Shown here: piece after piece, positions 23,701 to 34,256 of the stretch
How the letters are laid out: each line of letters starts with the position of its first letter
How positions within the stretch are numbered: position 1 is the first letter of the stretch
Assembly (NCBI GenBank): GCA_036936605.1
Contig: JAUPFV010000001.1
Location: 165,254,643 to 165,318,642, forward strand
Origin: Limnanthes douglasii subsp. nivea
Taxonomy: Eukaryota; Streptophyta; Magnoliopsida; Brassicales; Limnanthaceae
Direction of reading: 5' to 3'
Length of the DNA stretch: 64,000 nt
Notes under the pieces: model-generated
Database searches by the model: none
The model's input: only the letters and a program-made list of their open reading frames with translations
Told to the model about the DNA's origin: nothing
Program-made: the position numbers and the translations under genes

Positions 23701-24917
23701 TCGATAGGGTTTCGGGATTCTATATCCGGTTTTTTTTTATGTTTTTAATGTCAATACACAAGTAATTCTAAGTATTCTAATGTACGTAGATGGCATATTT
23801 TTTTTTAAAAAATACCCTAAACATCTTCGCACATTCATCAAGAGAGTACATTTACATTGAAATATATAAGGGATCTACAATGATTTAGTGGAATGAAAAT
23901 TGTCAGGGATATAAATGGTATCTATATTACGTGGACATTGTATGTGAAAGACTTGCTCGTGTTTGCTAGAATATCCACCTCCAAGTTAAGAGATACTTCG
24001 ATGCCGGTTGGTCATCTCCTTTATTTCATTATGATATGTTCTTAACTGATCCTACACCATAGCCAATATAATTTTTACGGTTGACAATTTCAACCAATTC
24101 TTACAAGCTCTTACTTCTAGACATTTAAGATCTATAAAACGTGTTTTGTATTAGTTGTATGGTACAAGGTGTCTTGGTCTCCACCTCAATCATTCGTCTT
24201 AGTTGTGTGTTACGTTATTTTCCGATGCTGATTGGGTTAGTTTGTTTGATAACCGCAATTTAGTTAGGGGTTATTGTGTAATTCATGTTGACTTTTTATT
24301 TTTTAGTCTTTCAATAAGAAAAACTTAGTGGCACGCTCGAACACCGAATTTGAATATCAAGCTTTAGGCAATTTTATGTCTGAAGTAGTGTGGTTACAAT
24401 CGGTACTTTGTGTCTTCTAGAGTTTTTTTCCTGGCACACCGTTTTGTCTTGTGTGATAATTTTGGAGTTACACCCCTTTTTTAAATCCAATATTCAACAC
24501 ACACTAAGCACATCGAAATTGATGTGCATTTGTGACCAGATTCTTCAACGAGGTGGTTGGTTGACTATACACAATACAAAAACAGTAAAAGAGAAATAAT
24601 AAGGTGTAAAATAGTCTGTACAAGTAAATGGACAATTCAATATAGACTGAATGAAATGAAACAAATTTTTATTCTTAACCCTAAACGCCATGTTCAAGCG
24701 TTACCGTGTAACTCGTTAGAAGCTTGAAACGATAACTTATGGCTTAAAGTGATTTGGCGCGAAAATCATGGGCTAGCACATACTCAATGCGCTCAAGGCC
24801 CACATACACACAATGTTGATTAGAATAATATAGAAGGGAATATTTGTATATAAGATTTGTTATTAAAGAGAACTACCAAAATAACACAAATGCTGGCATA
24901 TATAAATAATTCATGTA

Positions 24918-25131
24918 GTCCCCAAGGGGTAGCCGAGTTGGTTGAGTATGGTATGCTTGTGACCAAAGGTCATGAGTTCGAGTCCCTCTACATACGCTTT
25001 CTCGGCTGGGTCTGTCACCTTATGTAGTTTACCTTCTGGTGTTGGTTTGCAGGCTATTGCATCAGACTGACGGTTTACCCTGTGCGCACTCATTGCACTC
25101 TGAGTAGCGGCTGCGGGTTCCTCCGGAAAAA
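24918..25131 (+). mobile_element. tRNA-derived SINE, unit B
   Basis: A 214-bp insertion flanked by AATTCATGTA (24908-24917 and 25132-25141). The head has pol III boxes: A-box-like GTAGCCGAGTTGGTTGAG and B-box GAGTTCGAGTCCC. The tRNA-unrelated body ends in an A-rich tail. The same insertion is at 58712 in unit C and is absent from unit A. Confidence 0.9.
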
Positions 25132-25264
25132 AATTCATGTAAATATAAATAACAAGAAATATTTACATAAAATTACATTGAATAACAATTACCCTCTCAG
25201 ATCTATATTTTACTTGCTGAAGTCCCCAACTTCACATCACTTTGATTGCTATAATTTAAGAAAA

Positions 25265-26077
25265 GGGTGGATCTATTTCCTCCATAAGATCTATTATTTC
25301 CTCCATTTCAAATTTTTAATAAAACATTGAGCACTTGTTTTTACCTTCTTGCCCTTTATTTACTTTCTAATCTATAATTTGATGCCACTATCCACTATCA
25401 AACCCTTATTACAACAAACATATTATATCCTAAAATTAAATCCTAAAAAACATAAGAACTCAATTATTTTTTAGATTAGTGACAAAATTACATGTTTTTT
25501 AAAAGAAAACATGTAGTTCTGAGATAATCACTCCGAATAACATGCTTTTTAAAAATATATAATATTTTTTTTAAAAAACCCAATCAACAGACACTAATCA
25601 AACCACAAAAAATATATATTTTGAACTCAATATACAGGAAAGAAACAATTAAACCAGAAATCGATATTAAAAAACGATTAAACTAGTAACTCGATATGCA
25701 GGAACTCGATTAAACGATGAACAAGTTTTTTTTTCAGCATATAGAGTTCTTATAACTCATTATGCAAAAAAATCATAAATTTAAAAAGAGATTTTATTCG
25801 ATATGTCAACCCGTATATTTAAAATAAAAATAAGATTAACGATAGATTTTTATTTTTGGAACTGCATAAACTACTTCAAAATTGTTTGGTAACTATAGTT
25901 TTTTAGGGTTAGAAGAGAAGAGGCGAAGATGGATACTTACTGGAGAAATTTGGGTTTTTGGTGGAAAATTAAAACAAGGATAAATTAGGACTTTCCTTTA
26001 TGGAAGAAATACCAAGATGGGTTTTTTTAGGAATAATGGAGGAAATAATAGATTTTATGGGGGAAACAACTTCACCC
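25265..26077. mobile_element. Non-autonomous Mutator-type element, unit B
   Basis: 813 bp with long imperfect TIRs (GGGTGGATCTATTTCCTCCA versus GGGTGAAGTTGTTTCCCCCA, both continuing into ATCTATTATTTCCTCCAT) and a perfect 9-bp duplication TTAAGAAAA (25256-25264 and 26078-26086). Unit A keeps the empty site near 11175. No coding sequence. Confidence 0.92.
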
Positions 26078-26482
26078 TTAAGAAAATTGCTGTTTGTTTA
26101 ATAACCAGTTACTAAATCATAAACCTCCTAATCCCATGGGCCGGTAGAAGGTGGTCATATTGTCTGTCATGATTTTATCAACAGACTGTGTTAAACATCT
26201 TTGTAGAATGACATTAGCAGCGAATAAAACTAAACGAGAGGATATGAATACTCTGATTAGTCTGTGGCCGAATAAATTGCATATTAAATTTATGTTTTTT
26301 AAATTTAAATTTCATTAATTCGAATATGTCATTTCATATGATTTTAAATTAATTTAATACTGATTTATTAAAAATAATGAAAAAGATAAAAAAGTGTATT
26401 ATCTAGTTCTCTTATAAAGTATTTTGTTTAATGATTTAGAAACAAACAAACTAAACATATGATTTTGGGTGGTTCAACAATA

Positions 26483-26589
26483 AATCTGTTCCTCTTTCTT
26501 CTCTTCCAAACCCTAAATCTCTCTAGCCTCCTAAAACCTTCGATTTTTTAAGCGTTTTTTTCCAAATCCAACGCCAAGAAGCTGTTAAG
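26483..26589 (+). promoter_or_regulatory. Leader exon of PMD copy 3 with donor site
   Basis: A CT-rich leader typical of plant 5' UTRs ends AAGCTGTTAAG and is followed by GTAAGC at 26590. The matching acceptor is TTGTGTAG at 27146, so the hairpin cluster between them is intronic. Copy 2 shows the same design. Confidence 0.5.
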
Positions 26590-26824
26590 GTAAGCATTCC
26601 CTACTTTTTGGTGCAATTTGTTTTCAATTTACTTGTGTTTTTTTAGAGATATTTAGAGTTTAATATTCGGGTAGAAAAATCGAATTTTTATGTATTTGGA
26701 ATTGTTTTGTTCAATTATAACTGCATGTATGTGTTTAGTTAGGAGATTAGGATCATTTAGCAGTGTTTTTTTAGGGATTTGGGGTTGATTTGGGTTGGGT
26801 TTGGATCTGGCAGAGGGTCGAAGG

Positions 26825-27015
26825 TCTGGGCATTTCCACGCATGTTCGTGCGTGGAAATACCGGATGCACGCAAGAACATGCATGCATCCAGTATTTCGA
26901 CGCACGAACATGCGTGGAAATGCCAAATCCACGTAATTTTTTGCGTGGTTTTGCCAAATCTACGACTCGTGGATTTGGCATTTCTACGAACAAAATTGCG
27001 TGGATTTTCCAAATC
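26825..27015. repeat. Hairpin cluster A, copy 3
   Basis: Nested inverted repeats around GCGTGG / CCACGC: TTTCCACGCATGTTCGTGCG, CGCACGAACATGCG, and GGATTTGGCATTTC pairing with flanking AAATCC blocks. The position is the same as in copies 1 and 2 (first intron of the PMD gene), but the root motif differs (GCGTGG, not GGCGTA). Confidence 0.8.
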
Positions 27016-27147
27016 CACCATCCGGATCCTATTTCCCCGGTTGCGTGTAATTCGAAGTACGCCGTGTGTTATAGTACAATTTTATATCCTTTTTCCATTT
27101 TTTTTAATTTCCAATTCGTCTAAGTAATCATTTTTGTCTTGTGTAGG

Positions 27148-29538
27148 ATGCCTCCGCGCCCACGTCCTCTCGTTACAGATACAGATTATGATTCGGGTCA
27201 TGAGACGGAGGAGCTCCTACGTGGTGAGACGTCTCGGAGCGTCCGCCACCGTGTTAGAGGGACCTTACATGTCTCCGACCGCCCTGTCCAGCGTCACTTA
27301 TCTGCGGACCAGCGATTCCGTAGATATAATTCTCACGTCGTAGACCTATACTCGACATTCCATGCCTACAAAGAGCATGAGGCTTATAGCGTCTTCAAAG
27401 ACGATGTAAGTTTTTTAGTTTTAACACTGTCTACTGCATTGGATTTGTTATTGGTTTGTGTTATAAATTTTATTTCTCAGAAAATTTATTAGTTTAGGTT
27501 AGAATGAATGTATATGTTATTAAATTTATTCGTCTTGTGTTTATGTTATATATTTTATTTATTATTCGATTTATTCGTTATATGTGTATCTTATATGTTA
27601 TACTTGTGATTTAAATTATTGGTTATTGGTTTATCTTAGTTGTTATACTGCATATATATTGAACATGTTGGTTATTGGTTTGTGTTATAAATTTTATTTC
27701 TTAGAAAATATTAGTTTAGGTTAGAATGAATGTATATGTTATTAAATTTATTCGTTATGTGTTTATGTTATATGTTTTATTTATTATTCGATTTATTCGT
27801 TATAGGTGTATCTTATATGTTATACTTGTGATTTAAATTATTGGTTATTGGTTTATCTTAGTTTTTATACTGCATATATATTGAACATGTTGGTTATTGA
27901 TTTAGCTTAAATGTTAGATTGCATATATGTTTATATATATTGTATGTTTTTAATGCAGCCCCGGGTGCAGTTGCGCTGTTATGCCATGTACCATACTCAT
28001 CGTGCCTGGGACTTGAAAGTCCGCCAGACACGGGTACGTGAGCAAGTTATGGCCACGTGTTTCTGGCCCATTGTTGACGCCTTGGGTAAGTGGACTACTA
28101 ATGTCCATTTGATTAAGGCATTTTTGGAGAGATGGCATCCCGAGACGAACACGTTCCATTTCTCTTTCGGGGAGATGACCGTCACCCTAGATGATGTCCA
28201 TATGATCACAAGGCTCTCAGTTATGGGTGTCAACTGTGAGATATATGATTCCCCTACTGCTGATGAGCGTACTGCGACATACACTCGCTACTTGGGTGCA
28301 GCGTTAGGGAGCTTGAGGCGGAGATTAACGAGAACAAGGGTGGTGGTAAGAGGCATGTTCGCCTTGCGTGGCTAAAGAGGAGATTCTGCACTGATCAATA
28401 TTACGACGATGATATCACTCATGCGGATGCCCGCCGAGCTACCATGACATACTTGTTGCACTTCTTTAGCTGTACCATTTTGGCCAACAAGTTGGGCAAC
28501 AACATTAGCCTCGACTACTTACAGTTCATTGATGATTACAGTAGCTCGGGGAGGTATAACTGGGGACAGATGATACTCGCACAGCTCTACTACCAGCTAG
28601 ACAGAGGTTGCCTACACGTTACTTTGGGTATTTCTAGATTTTTGGGCTTGCTAGAGACGTGGATTTACGACCATTTCCAGTCGTTTTCTGTTCATCAGTA
28701 CCCGAGGTATAGTATCGCACACCCTACTTTGTGCCGGCATGCGCCTCCAAAGTTTCGACGAAGCCAGGAGGCTCGAGACGGTGTTCGAGATCACCTAGCT
28801 ACATTCACCGAGCACGATGTAAGTTATAATCAGTTTCATTTCAATTATCGTATATATAATATAAGTTGCTAATGATAAATGGTTTGTTAATATTTTACAA
28901 GTATCATTCATGCCGTATACGACCATGCGGGATGCTCGAGGTCACTCTGATATAGTTTGGATATATGCGACGCTGAAGTCGTCGGACATTGTCGAGGCGT
29001 ACTATCCCCTACGGGTGGCTAGACAGTTTGGTCACATCCAGCAGGTAATATTTTGTTACTCGAAATATTAATATTGTTTGTATTGCGCATGTGTGCTACA
29101 TAGTCTAGAATTTTTTTTAAAATACAGGTTCCTGGTCCACTGCGTCCTATTCTTACCGGGTCTAGTAGGGTTCGTCGTGCGAACACCCTCTATCTCTGGG
29201 ATGCATTCAGTTGGGAGAACTAGGAGTCACACTGTATTCACCCGAGTCTGAAGGGTGCAGAGTTTATTCCTGGTTAGGAGGATGGTACTACTTTGATCTA
29301 CTCTTCATGGGTTACGAAGAACTTGTGGTACATCATATCTGATCCAGAGGCTCACCGAGATGATGCAGAGTTAGGGGTGAACCCTTCACCACACACACAT
29401 GCCACTAGACTGCACGAGCTGACTTCGCACATACTAGATTTACAGGCGTACGACCGTAGCCACCCCGACATTAGTTTGGAGGACCTTCGGGAGCCTTTGG
29501 AGGATGTCTACCGGCTTGCTAACGCGTGCAGAGATTGA
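27148..29538 (+). pseudogene. Plant mobile domain gene, copy 3, broken
   Basis: Exon 1 is 27148-27405 (MPPRPRPLVTDTDYDSGHET start), with donor GTAAGT. Exon 2 is 27959-28818: RVQLRCYAMYHTHRAWDLKV, then FHFSFGEMTVTLDDVHMITR, and after a frameshift near 28300 DDYSSSGRYNWGQMILAQLY and WIYDHF. Exons 3 and 4 run from about 28902 to 29538. Exon 2 is 860 bases where copy 2 has 858, consistent with the frameshift. In-frame TAGs near 29220 and 29275 break exon 4, and the exon 3 acceptor is degraded. The domain is the same as in the gene at 50205-52050 but far more diverged. Confidence 0.8.
27445..27905. repeat. Tandem duplication inside PMD copy 3 intron
   Basis: About 220 bases repeated twice (units start near 27448 and 27670, each containing GGTTTGTGTTATAAATTTTA and GAATGAATGTATATGTTATT). 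It enlarges the intron to over 550 bases compared with 78 in copy 2. Confidence 0.85.
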
Positions 29539-30046
29539 TTATCATTTTATGATATGGTTGTTTATGTGTTGCGTCGAAGATTGTTATGTGTTGTTTACTT
29601 TTTACCAAATTAAGTTTTGTGATATGCTATTGCAGTGTTGTTTAATTATGTGTTACGTTATTTTGTTACATTTTAGTGATATAACTTTCAAACTTTTCAA
29701 ACTCTACCCTTAAAATAAGCATCATAATGCAACAAAAAATACAACATAAACTCAAACACAAACTCGAACATTTTTATAAACACAAAAAACAACACAAACT
29801 CAAACATAAACCGAATCAGACACTTAATCATAAACTCAAATACAAACTCGAACATAAAGTAAAACACATGCTAAAACATAAACTTCCTTTCTTCTTTTTG
29901 TACCACTTTTATGCTTAAGATAACGTAATCCAAGTAAACATATCAATTAAAGACACTTGTAAGATAAGGATAACGTAATCCACGTTGACGAATGATTGTG
30001 CGACATCTAATATTTACAAAAGTACTCAAATGTGGCAGTGCAATAA
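29539..30046. other. PMD copy 3 3' flank with low-complexity tract
   Basis: Non-coding. 29727-29890 is an imperfect 10-12 bp repeat rich in CATAAACTCAAACACAAACT. No gene seen. Confidence 0.7.
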
Positions 30047-30049
30047 TAT

Positions 30050-30105
30050 AGGTCTTATTATAGCGTAACTTCCATTATTAGACGTCTCGCTATAACGAGA
30101 CACCT
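30050..30105. repeat. 56-bp palindromic module upstream of small gene 1
   Basis: Runs from AGGTCTTATTATAGCGTAAC to CTCGCTATAACGAGACACCT; the two ends are inverted copies of GGTCTYRTTATAGC. A near-identical copy sits at 33834-33891 upstream of small gene 3. It could be a miniature inverted-repeat element or a shared promoter module. Confidence 0.75.
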
Positions 30106-30141
30106 ACAAAAATTGTCGCCAAACACACCCGCCTTTAAAAC

Positions 30142-30149
30142 TTTCCCGC
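30142..30149 (+). promoter_or_regulatory. E2F-type site before small gene 1
   Basis: TTTCCCGC, a match to the plant E2F/DP consensus WTTSSCSS, 62 bases before the ATG at 30211. Confidence 0.5.
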
Positions 30150-30210
30150 CCAAACATCCCCGGGCCTATAACTGGATGCTTAGCACTCCTCAAACCGAAA
30201 CAGTGCAATA

Positions 30211-30585
30211 ATGGAGTTTACCCCTCATGAAGACTACCATTTGCTCGAGGCAGTGAAACTTGCCCTGCGAGAGTTGGGTGAAGATAGTAGCGATGCATTT
30301 TTTGAGCTAGTCTTGTGTAAGATGTACTACAACTACGGGCGTTTAGGAACGGAAGGTTTTGTTGTGCGCAACCTTGAACAAATCAAGCAAATGTACATTT
30401 TTTGAAAACCAATGGATCGTTTGTTGTTTCTACCATTTAAAATTAAGCAAGAAGCAGCCTCGGTATGGAACATGATAGTGGTAGACTACATCACTAGGGA
30501 TATGGTACTGTATCTTCATAATATGATTACTGAAAGGGAAGAGGGGACTGACTCTGACGATAACTTGGGATATGACTTCGACTAA
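30211..30585 (+). pseudogene. Small unknown MULE-associated gene 1, one internal stop
   Basis: Family of the gene at 49499-49876; I know no function for it. The frame reads MEFTPHEDYHLLEAVKLALR, then SSDAFFELVLCKMYYNYGRL, and after a TGA at 30403-30405 continues in the same frame through SVWNMIVVDYITRDMVLYL to the acidic end DSDDNLGYDFD. Only this stop (aligned to Ile in copy 2) breaks it. The predicted protein is helical with an acidic tail. Confidence 0.75.
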
Positions 30586-31032
30586 TGAGCACTACGTTAT
30601 GTTTTTTAATGTATGCATCTTGGAGTTTCTTTACTGTTTTTTAAGTTAATGTTTGAACTTGTTGTAGTTTCCATTTACCATGTACTAGTGTTTCTTATTT
30701 GACTACCCATTTTATTTTGTTCCCATTGTTATGTATCCAACGTATCATTTTGTGCTTCAGATCGTAAGATACCGTTTTCTGTATATTGATGTTTCGGCTC
30801 ATGTATGATACTTTATCCTTTTAATTTGATATTATAATATTGTATTTATGTATTTTTAATAACAAAATAGACGGTGTACCATTTTGTCTATTATTAGATG
30901 TCATTCTACAAAAAATAGGTGTTTCAAAGCAAATGATATTTTAAAATTTCAAAATAGGAGTAATGCATATTTAAAAAAAAATCATTTATGAAAATAGAAA
31001 GCATAATAAATACATAATATTATTTTTTGAAA
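30586..31032. other. AT-rich intergenic stretch
   Basis: Downstream flank of small gene 1. No coding, repeat or terminal signal that I can support. Confidence 0.6.
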
Positions 31033-31041
31033 TTTAATTAT

Positions 31042-32348
31042 GGGAAATTATACCAAAGGTACCTACTCAACTATTCAATTGTCACTTACCACCCAAGGTT
31101 TGATCAATTGTTACTTAATACCCAACTCAACTACCTTATTGTCACTTACAACCTAACTTTATTTTAATACCCTAACTACTCTCACCATTCATGAACAGCC
31201 ACGTAACCAAAATTTCTATTTCCTTCTCTTTCCTTCTCTTTCCTACTTTTCCTTTAATTTTATTTTTAAAAGATCCGTATCTTTCGAATCGGAGCTCGAA
31301 AAAAATAAATGAAAGTACCATTACTTTTGTTTTTTAAAAATGAACAAAACTAGATCCATTTATGATATTTTTTGATTTTTTTTAAAAATAAAATTTCACC
31401 AGTTGCAAGCAATTCGCATCTTGAGAATCGTACCAGTTTTTTTTTATTTTTTTTTTATTTTTATCGTTCAGAAATCCTGAGAGTTGCAAGCAATTCGCGT
31501 CTTATCATGAGAATCGTTCAGAAATTTGCAAGCAATTCGCATCATATAATACGAATCGTTCAGAAATTGCAAGCAATTCACATCTTATCATGAGAATCGT
31601 TCAGAAATTGCAAGCAATTCGCATCTTATCCTGAGAATCATTCAGAATTTGCAAGCAATTCGCATCCTGAGAATTTGCAAGCAATTCGCATCTTGAGAAT
31701 TGTACCAGTTTTTTTTTTTTTTTATCGTTCAGAAATCTTGAGAGTTGCAAGCAATTCGCATCTTATCATGAGAATCGTTCAGAAATTGCAAGCAATTCGC
31801 ATCTTATCATAAGAATCGTTCAGAAACTGCAAGCAATTCGCATCTTATCCTGAGAATCATTCAGAATTTGCAAGCAATTCGCATCCTGAGAATTTGCAAG
31901 CAATTCGCATCTTGAGAATTGTACCAGTTTTTTTTTTATCGTTCAGAAATCTTGAGAGTTGCAAGCAATTCGCATCTTATCATGAGAATCGTTCAGAAAT
32001 TGCAAGCAATTCGCATCTTATCATGAGAATCGTTCAGAAATTGCAAGCAATTCGCATCTTATCATGAGAATCGTTCAGAAATTGCAAGCAATTCGCATCC
32101 TGAGAATTTGCAAGCAATTCGCATCCTGAGAATTTGCAAGCAATTCGCATCCTGAGAATTTGCAAGCAATTCGCATCTTGAGAATTGTACCAGTTTTTTT
32201 TTTTTTTTTTTTTTACCAGCGCGCGCCTTTTTTTAGTCGGGGGTATTTTTGTCCAAATTTCAGTTTGAGGTACCAAGTTACACTATCCAAAAAGCGGGTA
32301 CCGCCGGGTAATACCATAGTTGAGAAGGTATTTACCGGTACTTTTCTC
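31042..32348. mobile_element. Mutator-type element carrying a satellite-like array
   Basis: A perfect 9-bp duplication TTTAATTAT (31033-31041 and 32349-32357) flanks ends GGGAAATTATACC and (reversed) GAGAAAAGTACCGG. Further inside, both arms contain TACC..CTCAACTAT. The interior is a tandem array and non-coding sequence, so it is non-autonomous. A 9-bp duplication is the Mutator signature. Confidence 0.75.
31400..32190. repeat. Tandem array with TTGCAAGCAATTCGCATC core
   Basis: About 19 copies of GCAAGCAATTCGCATC. The long unit is about 41 bp (core plus TTATCATGAGAATCGTTCAG); short units of 26 bp lack the middle, and three blocks are punctuated by poly(T) runs after ATTGTACCAG. This is a higher-order arrangement of long and short units. 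Confidence 0.9.
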
Positions 32349-32460
32349 TTTAATTATTTTAATAATATTTTTTTAATATTTTTTTGTTTTTAATGTCATT
32401 TATTATAATTTAACAGATCAACTGACATGGCGGCATTGTCGAGCCGGAAGAAAAACCCTG

Positions 32461-32468
32461 TTTCCCGC
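32461..32468 (+). promoter_or_regulatory. E2F-type site before small gene 2
   Basis: TTTCCCGC followed by G. It is 85 bases before the ATG at 32553 and about 40 before the TATA box TCTATAAATACT near 32501. Confidence 0.5.
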
Positions 32469-32552
32469 GAATTATTTAAGAATTGGCACACCGACTTCGA
32501 GTCTATAAATACTAGAATCTAACTATGAAACAAAACATCTTTAGTTACAACA

Positions 32553-33020
32553 ATGGGTGATTCAGGGTGGAACGTGCACGAAGATGCAAACCTCCTAGGC
32601 GCATTTGACTTCGTCAGAGGTACGATGCAAGAGGAGATTCCTGGTTTCATCGATGCGGTTTTGTACAGAATGTTCTTCAACCACGGTAGGGAGGCATCGT
32701 GTCCAGGATGCTTAATGCCCCGACCAAGCGGACGCGAAGAAGTGTTCGATAGGCTAGCTTATCTTAAAACATTGACTATACAGATTGAGTCACTGGCTTA
32801 CGAAGTCCGAACCAAAGTACGAAATATATTCAGCATGGGATCCCAAAGTACAATTACGCAAGAGATGGTGTCACATGCGACGCAGCAAATGGAGCAAGAA
32901 ATAGCCGACGCAATAGCCAGCGCCGTCGAAACTTACTCAACTCCCGACGGAAGTAGTGATGAAGACGAATATTCATTCGAGAAAAGCTTTGAGTATGGAA
33001 TGAACTACCCAACTCCATAA
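32553..33020 (+). CDS. Small unknown MULE-associated gene 2
   Basis: 155 residues, uninterrupted. A diverged member of the family at 49499: N-terminal WNVHEDANLLGAFDFVRGTM, then FIDAVLYRMFFNHGR (compare AFFDRVLCQMYFNYG), a central insert with CPGCLMPRPSGREEV, then TITQEMVSHATQQMEQEIAD, and an acidic end SSDEDEYSFEK. No known domain recognised. It has a compact promoter with an E2F-type site and TATA box. The intact frame in a decayed element suggests it kept function longer than its neighbours. Confidence 0.65.
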   Translation: MGDSGWNVHEDANLLGAFDFVRGTMQEEIPGFIDAVLYRMFFNHGREASCPGCLMPRPSGREEVFDRLAYLKTLTIQIESLAYEVRTKVRNIFSMGSQSTITQEMVSHATQQMEQEIADAIASAVETYSTPDGSSDEDEYSFEKSFEYGMNYPTP

Positions 33021-33280
33021 AACTAAGTGTGAAATTCTAACTCAGGGTTAGCTTATCTATCATTTGTTTTCAGTTATTTGCTTATGTATTTCTAATTATG
33101 CATGCTTTTGATTAAATTGTAATGTTTTTATGCAATCGACATATTTAAAATTTTTAGTGTTATTGTTTTTAAGATGAACATTCAAACATAAAACATCCAA
33201 TGTTTACATTCATTCAATCACAACTTCAAATAACAACAACTGACGAAATAAAAACTTCAAACAAAAACTAGAAAGAAAAA
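33021..33280. other. Short AT-rich gap between convergent small genes
   Basis: 3' flanks of small genes 2 and 3, with CAAACAAAAACTAGAAAG-type A-rich sequence. Nothing else seen. Confidence 0.6.
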
Positions 33281-33709
33281 TCACAAGTTCAAATAACAAC
33301 CGATACGAAAATAATAACTTGAAATAACATCAGTGGAAGGCTTATTCGTATCGAAGTTTGTATTCAACATCATTAACTCCCCCCTTGCAATAATCTTATC
33401 CTCCAGAAATGCTACCATATCCCTCGTGATGTAGTCTATCGAGCTCAGGTTCCAGACGGTAGATGCTTCTTGCTTAATTAACGATAGCAAGAAGCATAAA
33501 TGTTGTATTGGCTGGCAAAAAATATATCTGCGTTTGATCTGCTCACGAGTACGCACAACGATACCTCTTGTACCCAAACGGTCGTAGCCTATGTACATCG
33601 TACATAGGACACGCTCGAAAAACTGGTCGCTGGTATCTTCCCCCAGTATCTGGCGGGAAATCTTCACAGCTTGAAGCATGTGGTAGTCTTCGTCAGCCGT
33701 AAACTCCAT
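33281..33709 (-). CDS. Small unknown MULE-associated gene 3, altered C-terminus
   Basis: 142 residues. It starts MEFTADEDYHMLQAVKISRQ, nearly identical to copy 2, then DQFFERVLCTMYIGYDRLGT and SIDYITRDMVAFLEDKIIAR. The acidic tail seen in relatives (DDSDDNLGYDFDD) is replaced by a longer tail ending RIGCYLNL, which looks like decay or a frameshift after residue 112. It is in the transposase orientation, as in copy 2. TATA (CTATAAAATAT on minus) lies near 33792-33803. Confidence 0.6.
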   Translation of the reverse strand: MEFTADEDYHMLQAVKISRQILGEDTSDQFFERVLCTMYIGYDRLGTRGIVVRTREQIKRRYIFCQPIQHLCFLLSLIKQEASTVWNLSSIDYITRDMVAFLEDKIIARGELMMLNTNFDTNKPSTDVISSYYFRIGCYLNL

Positions 33710-33821
33710 ATGTAAACTTTAACGAGTTTTTTATTTATGTTGAATGCTAAATGTTTGGCAAGTGTATTATGATTTCTTGATTTTATGGCATATTTTATAG
33801 GGGACGAGTCAATTTTGGTGG

Positions 33822-33829
33822 GCGGGAAA
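33822..33829 (-). promoter_or_regulatory. E2F-type site before small gene 3
   Basis: TTTCCCGCC on minus, 113 bases upstream of the ATG at 33709 and upstream of the TATA box. Confidence 0.5.
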
Positions 33830-33833
33830 TAGT

Positions 33834-33891
33834 AGGGGTCTCATTATAGCCTAACTTCTATTATTAGGTGTCTCGCTATAACGAGACCTCT
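33834..33891. repeat. 56-bp palindromic module upstream of small gene 3
   Basis: From AGGGGTCTCATTATAGCC to TCGCTATAACGAGACCTCT. It shares most of its sequence with 30050-30105, with inverted ends differing at one of 14 positions. Confidence 0.75.
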
Positions 33892-34256
33892 AAAACATCT
33901 CCTGCGTTCATTCTTTGGCAGTATATTATTGGCAGTATATGATTTCTCGATTTCATGTTTTTTTTTGCATAAGTTAATGTTGATCTTGTTGTTTTTTTGT
34001 TTAAACTAATGCTCGTATTTGTTTTTTTAGTTTTTGATTGGTTAGCCCTTACGGCTTGAGTTTGTGTAGAAGTCCAAAAATATTTTTTCTCAAATAAAGG
34101 CCTTAATAGGCACCCATTTGCCATGAATTTTGGTTGAAGGCCATTTTTTTTTGTTTTTTTTGGATTTTAGACCTCAAATGTCGTTAAAACTATGTTTTAA
34201 GACCCTTGGAAACTATAAATGCGCGAAAAGATTTTCATAACTGACCTAAAACCCTT

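Larger units (their letters stand above)
15694..26482 (+). mobile_element. Decayed Ty1/copia element, unit B, with nested insertions
   Basis: The LTR begins TGTTGGAATAAATG. The copy is split by hAT elements at 16832-18177 and 18495-21961, a SINE at 24918-25131 and a Mutator-type element at 25265-26077. Without these it is colinear with 6571-12090 and 53195-60146, except for a deletion of roughly 350 bases after 16200. Coding relics: integrase-end-like sequence 22537-22770, RT piece 23526-23765, RNase H near 24225-24560. It is truncated at 26482, where copy 3 of the Mutator-like family begins. Confidence 0.8.

Noticed and set aside
24918..24985. tRNA-like sequence with A and B boxes
   Set aside because: It is the head of a SINE with target duplications and a 3' body; no acceptor stem can be formed. 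Same for 58712-58780.
29727..29918. 63-residue Lys/His-rich frame
   Set aside because: It is a read-through of a low-complexity CATAAACTCAAA tract.
31400..32190. CRISPR-like regular repeats
   Set aside because: No unique spacers; units are directly tandem with long and short forms inside a plant transposon.
32034..32276. Minus-strand open frame with repeated ANCLQ
   Set aside because: It is a translation of the 41/26-bp tandem array, not a gene.
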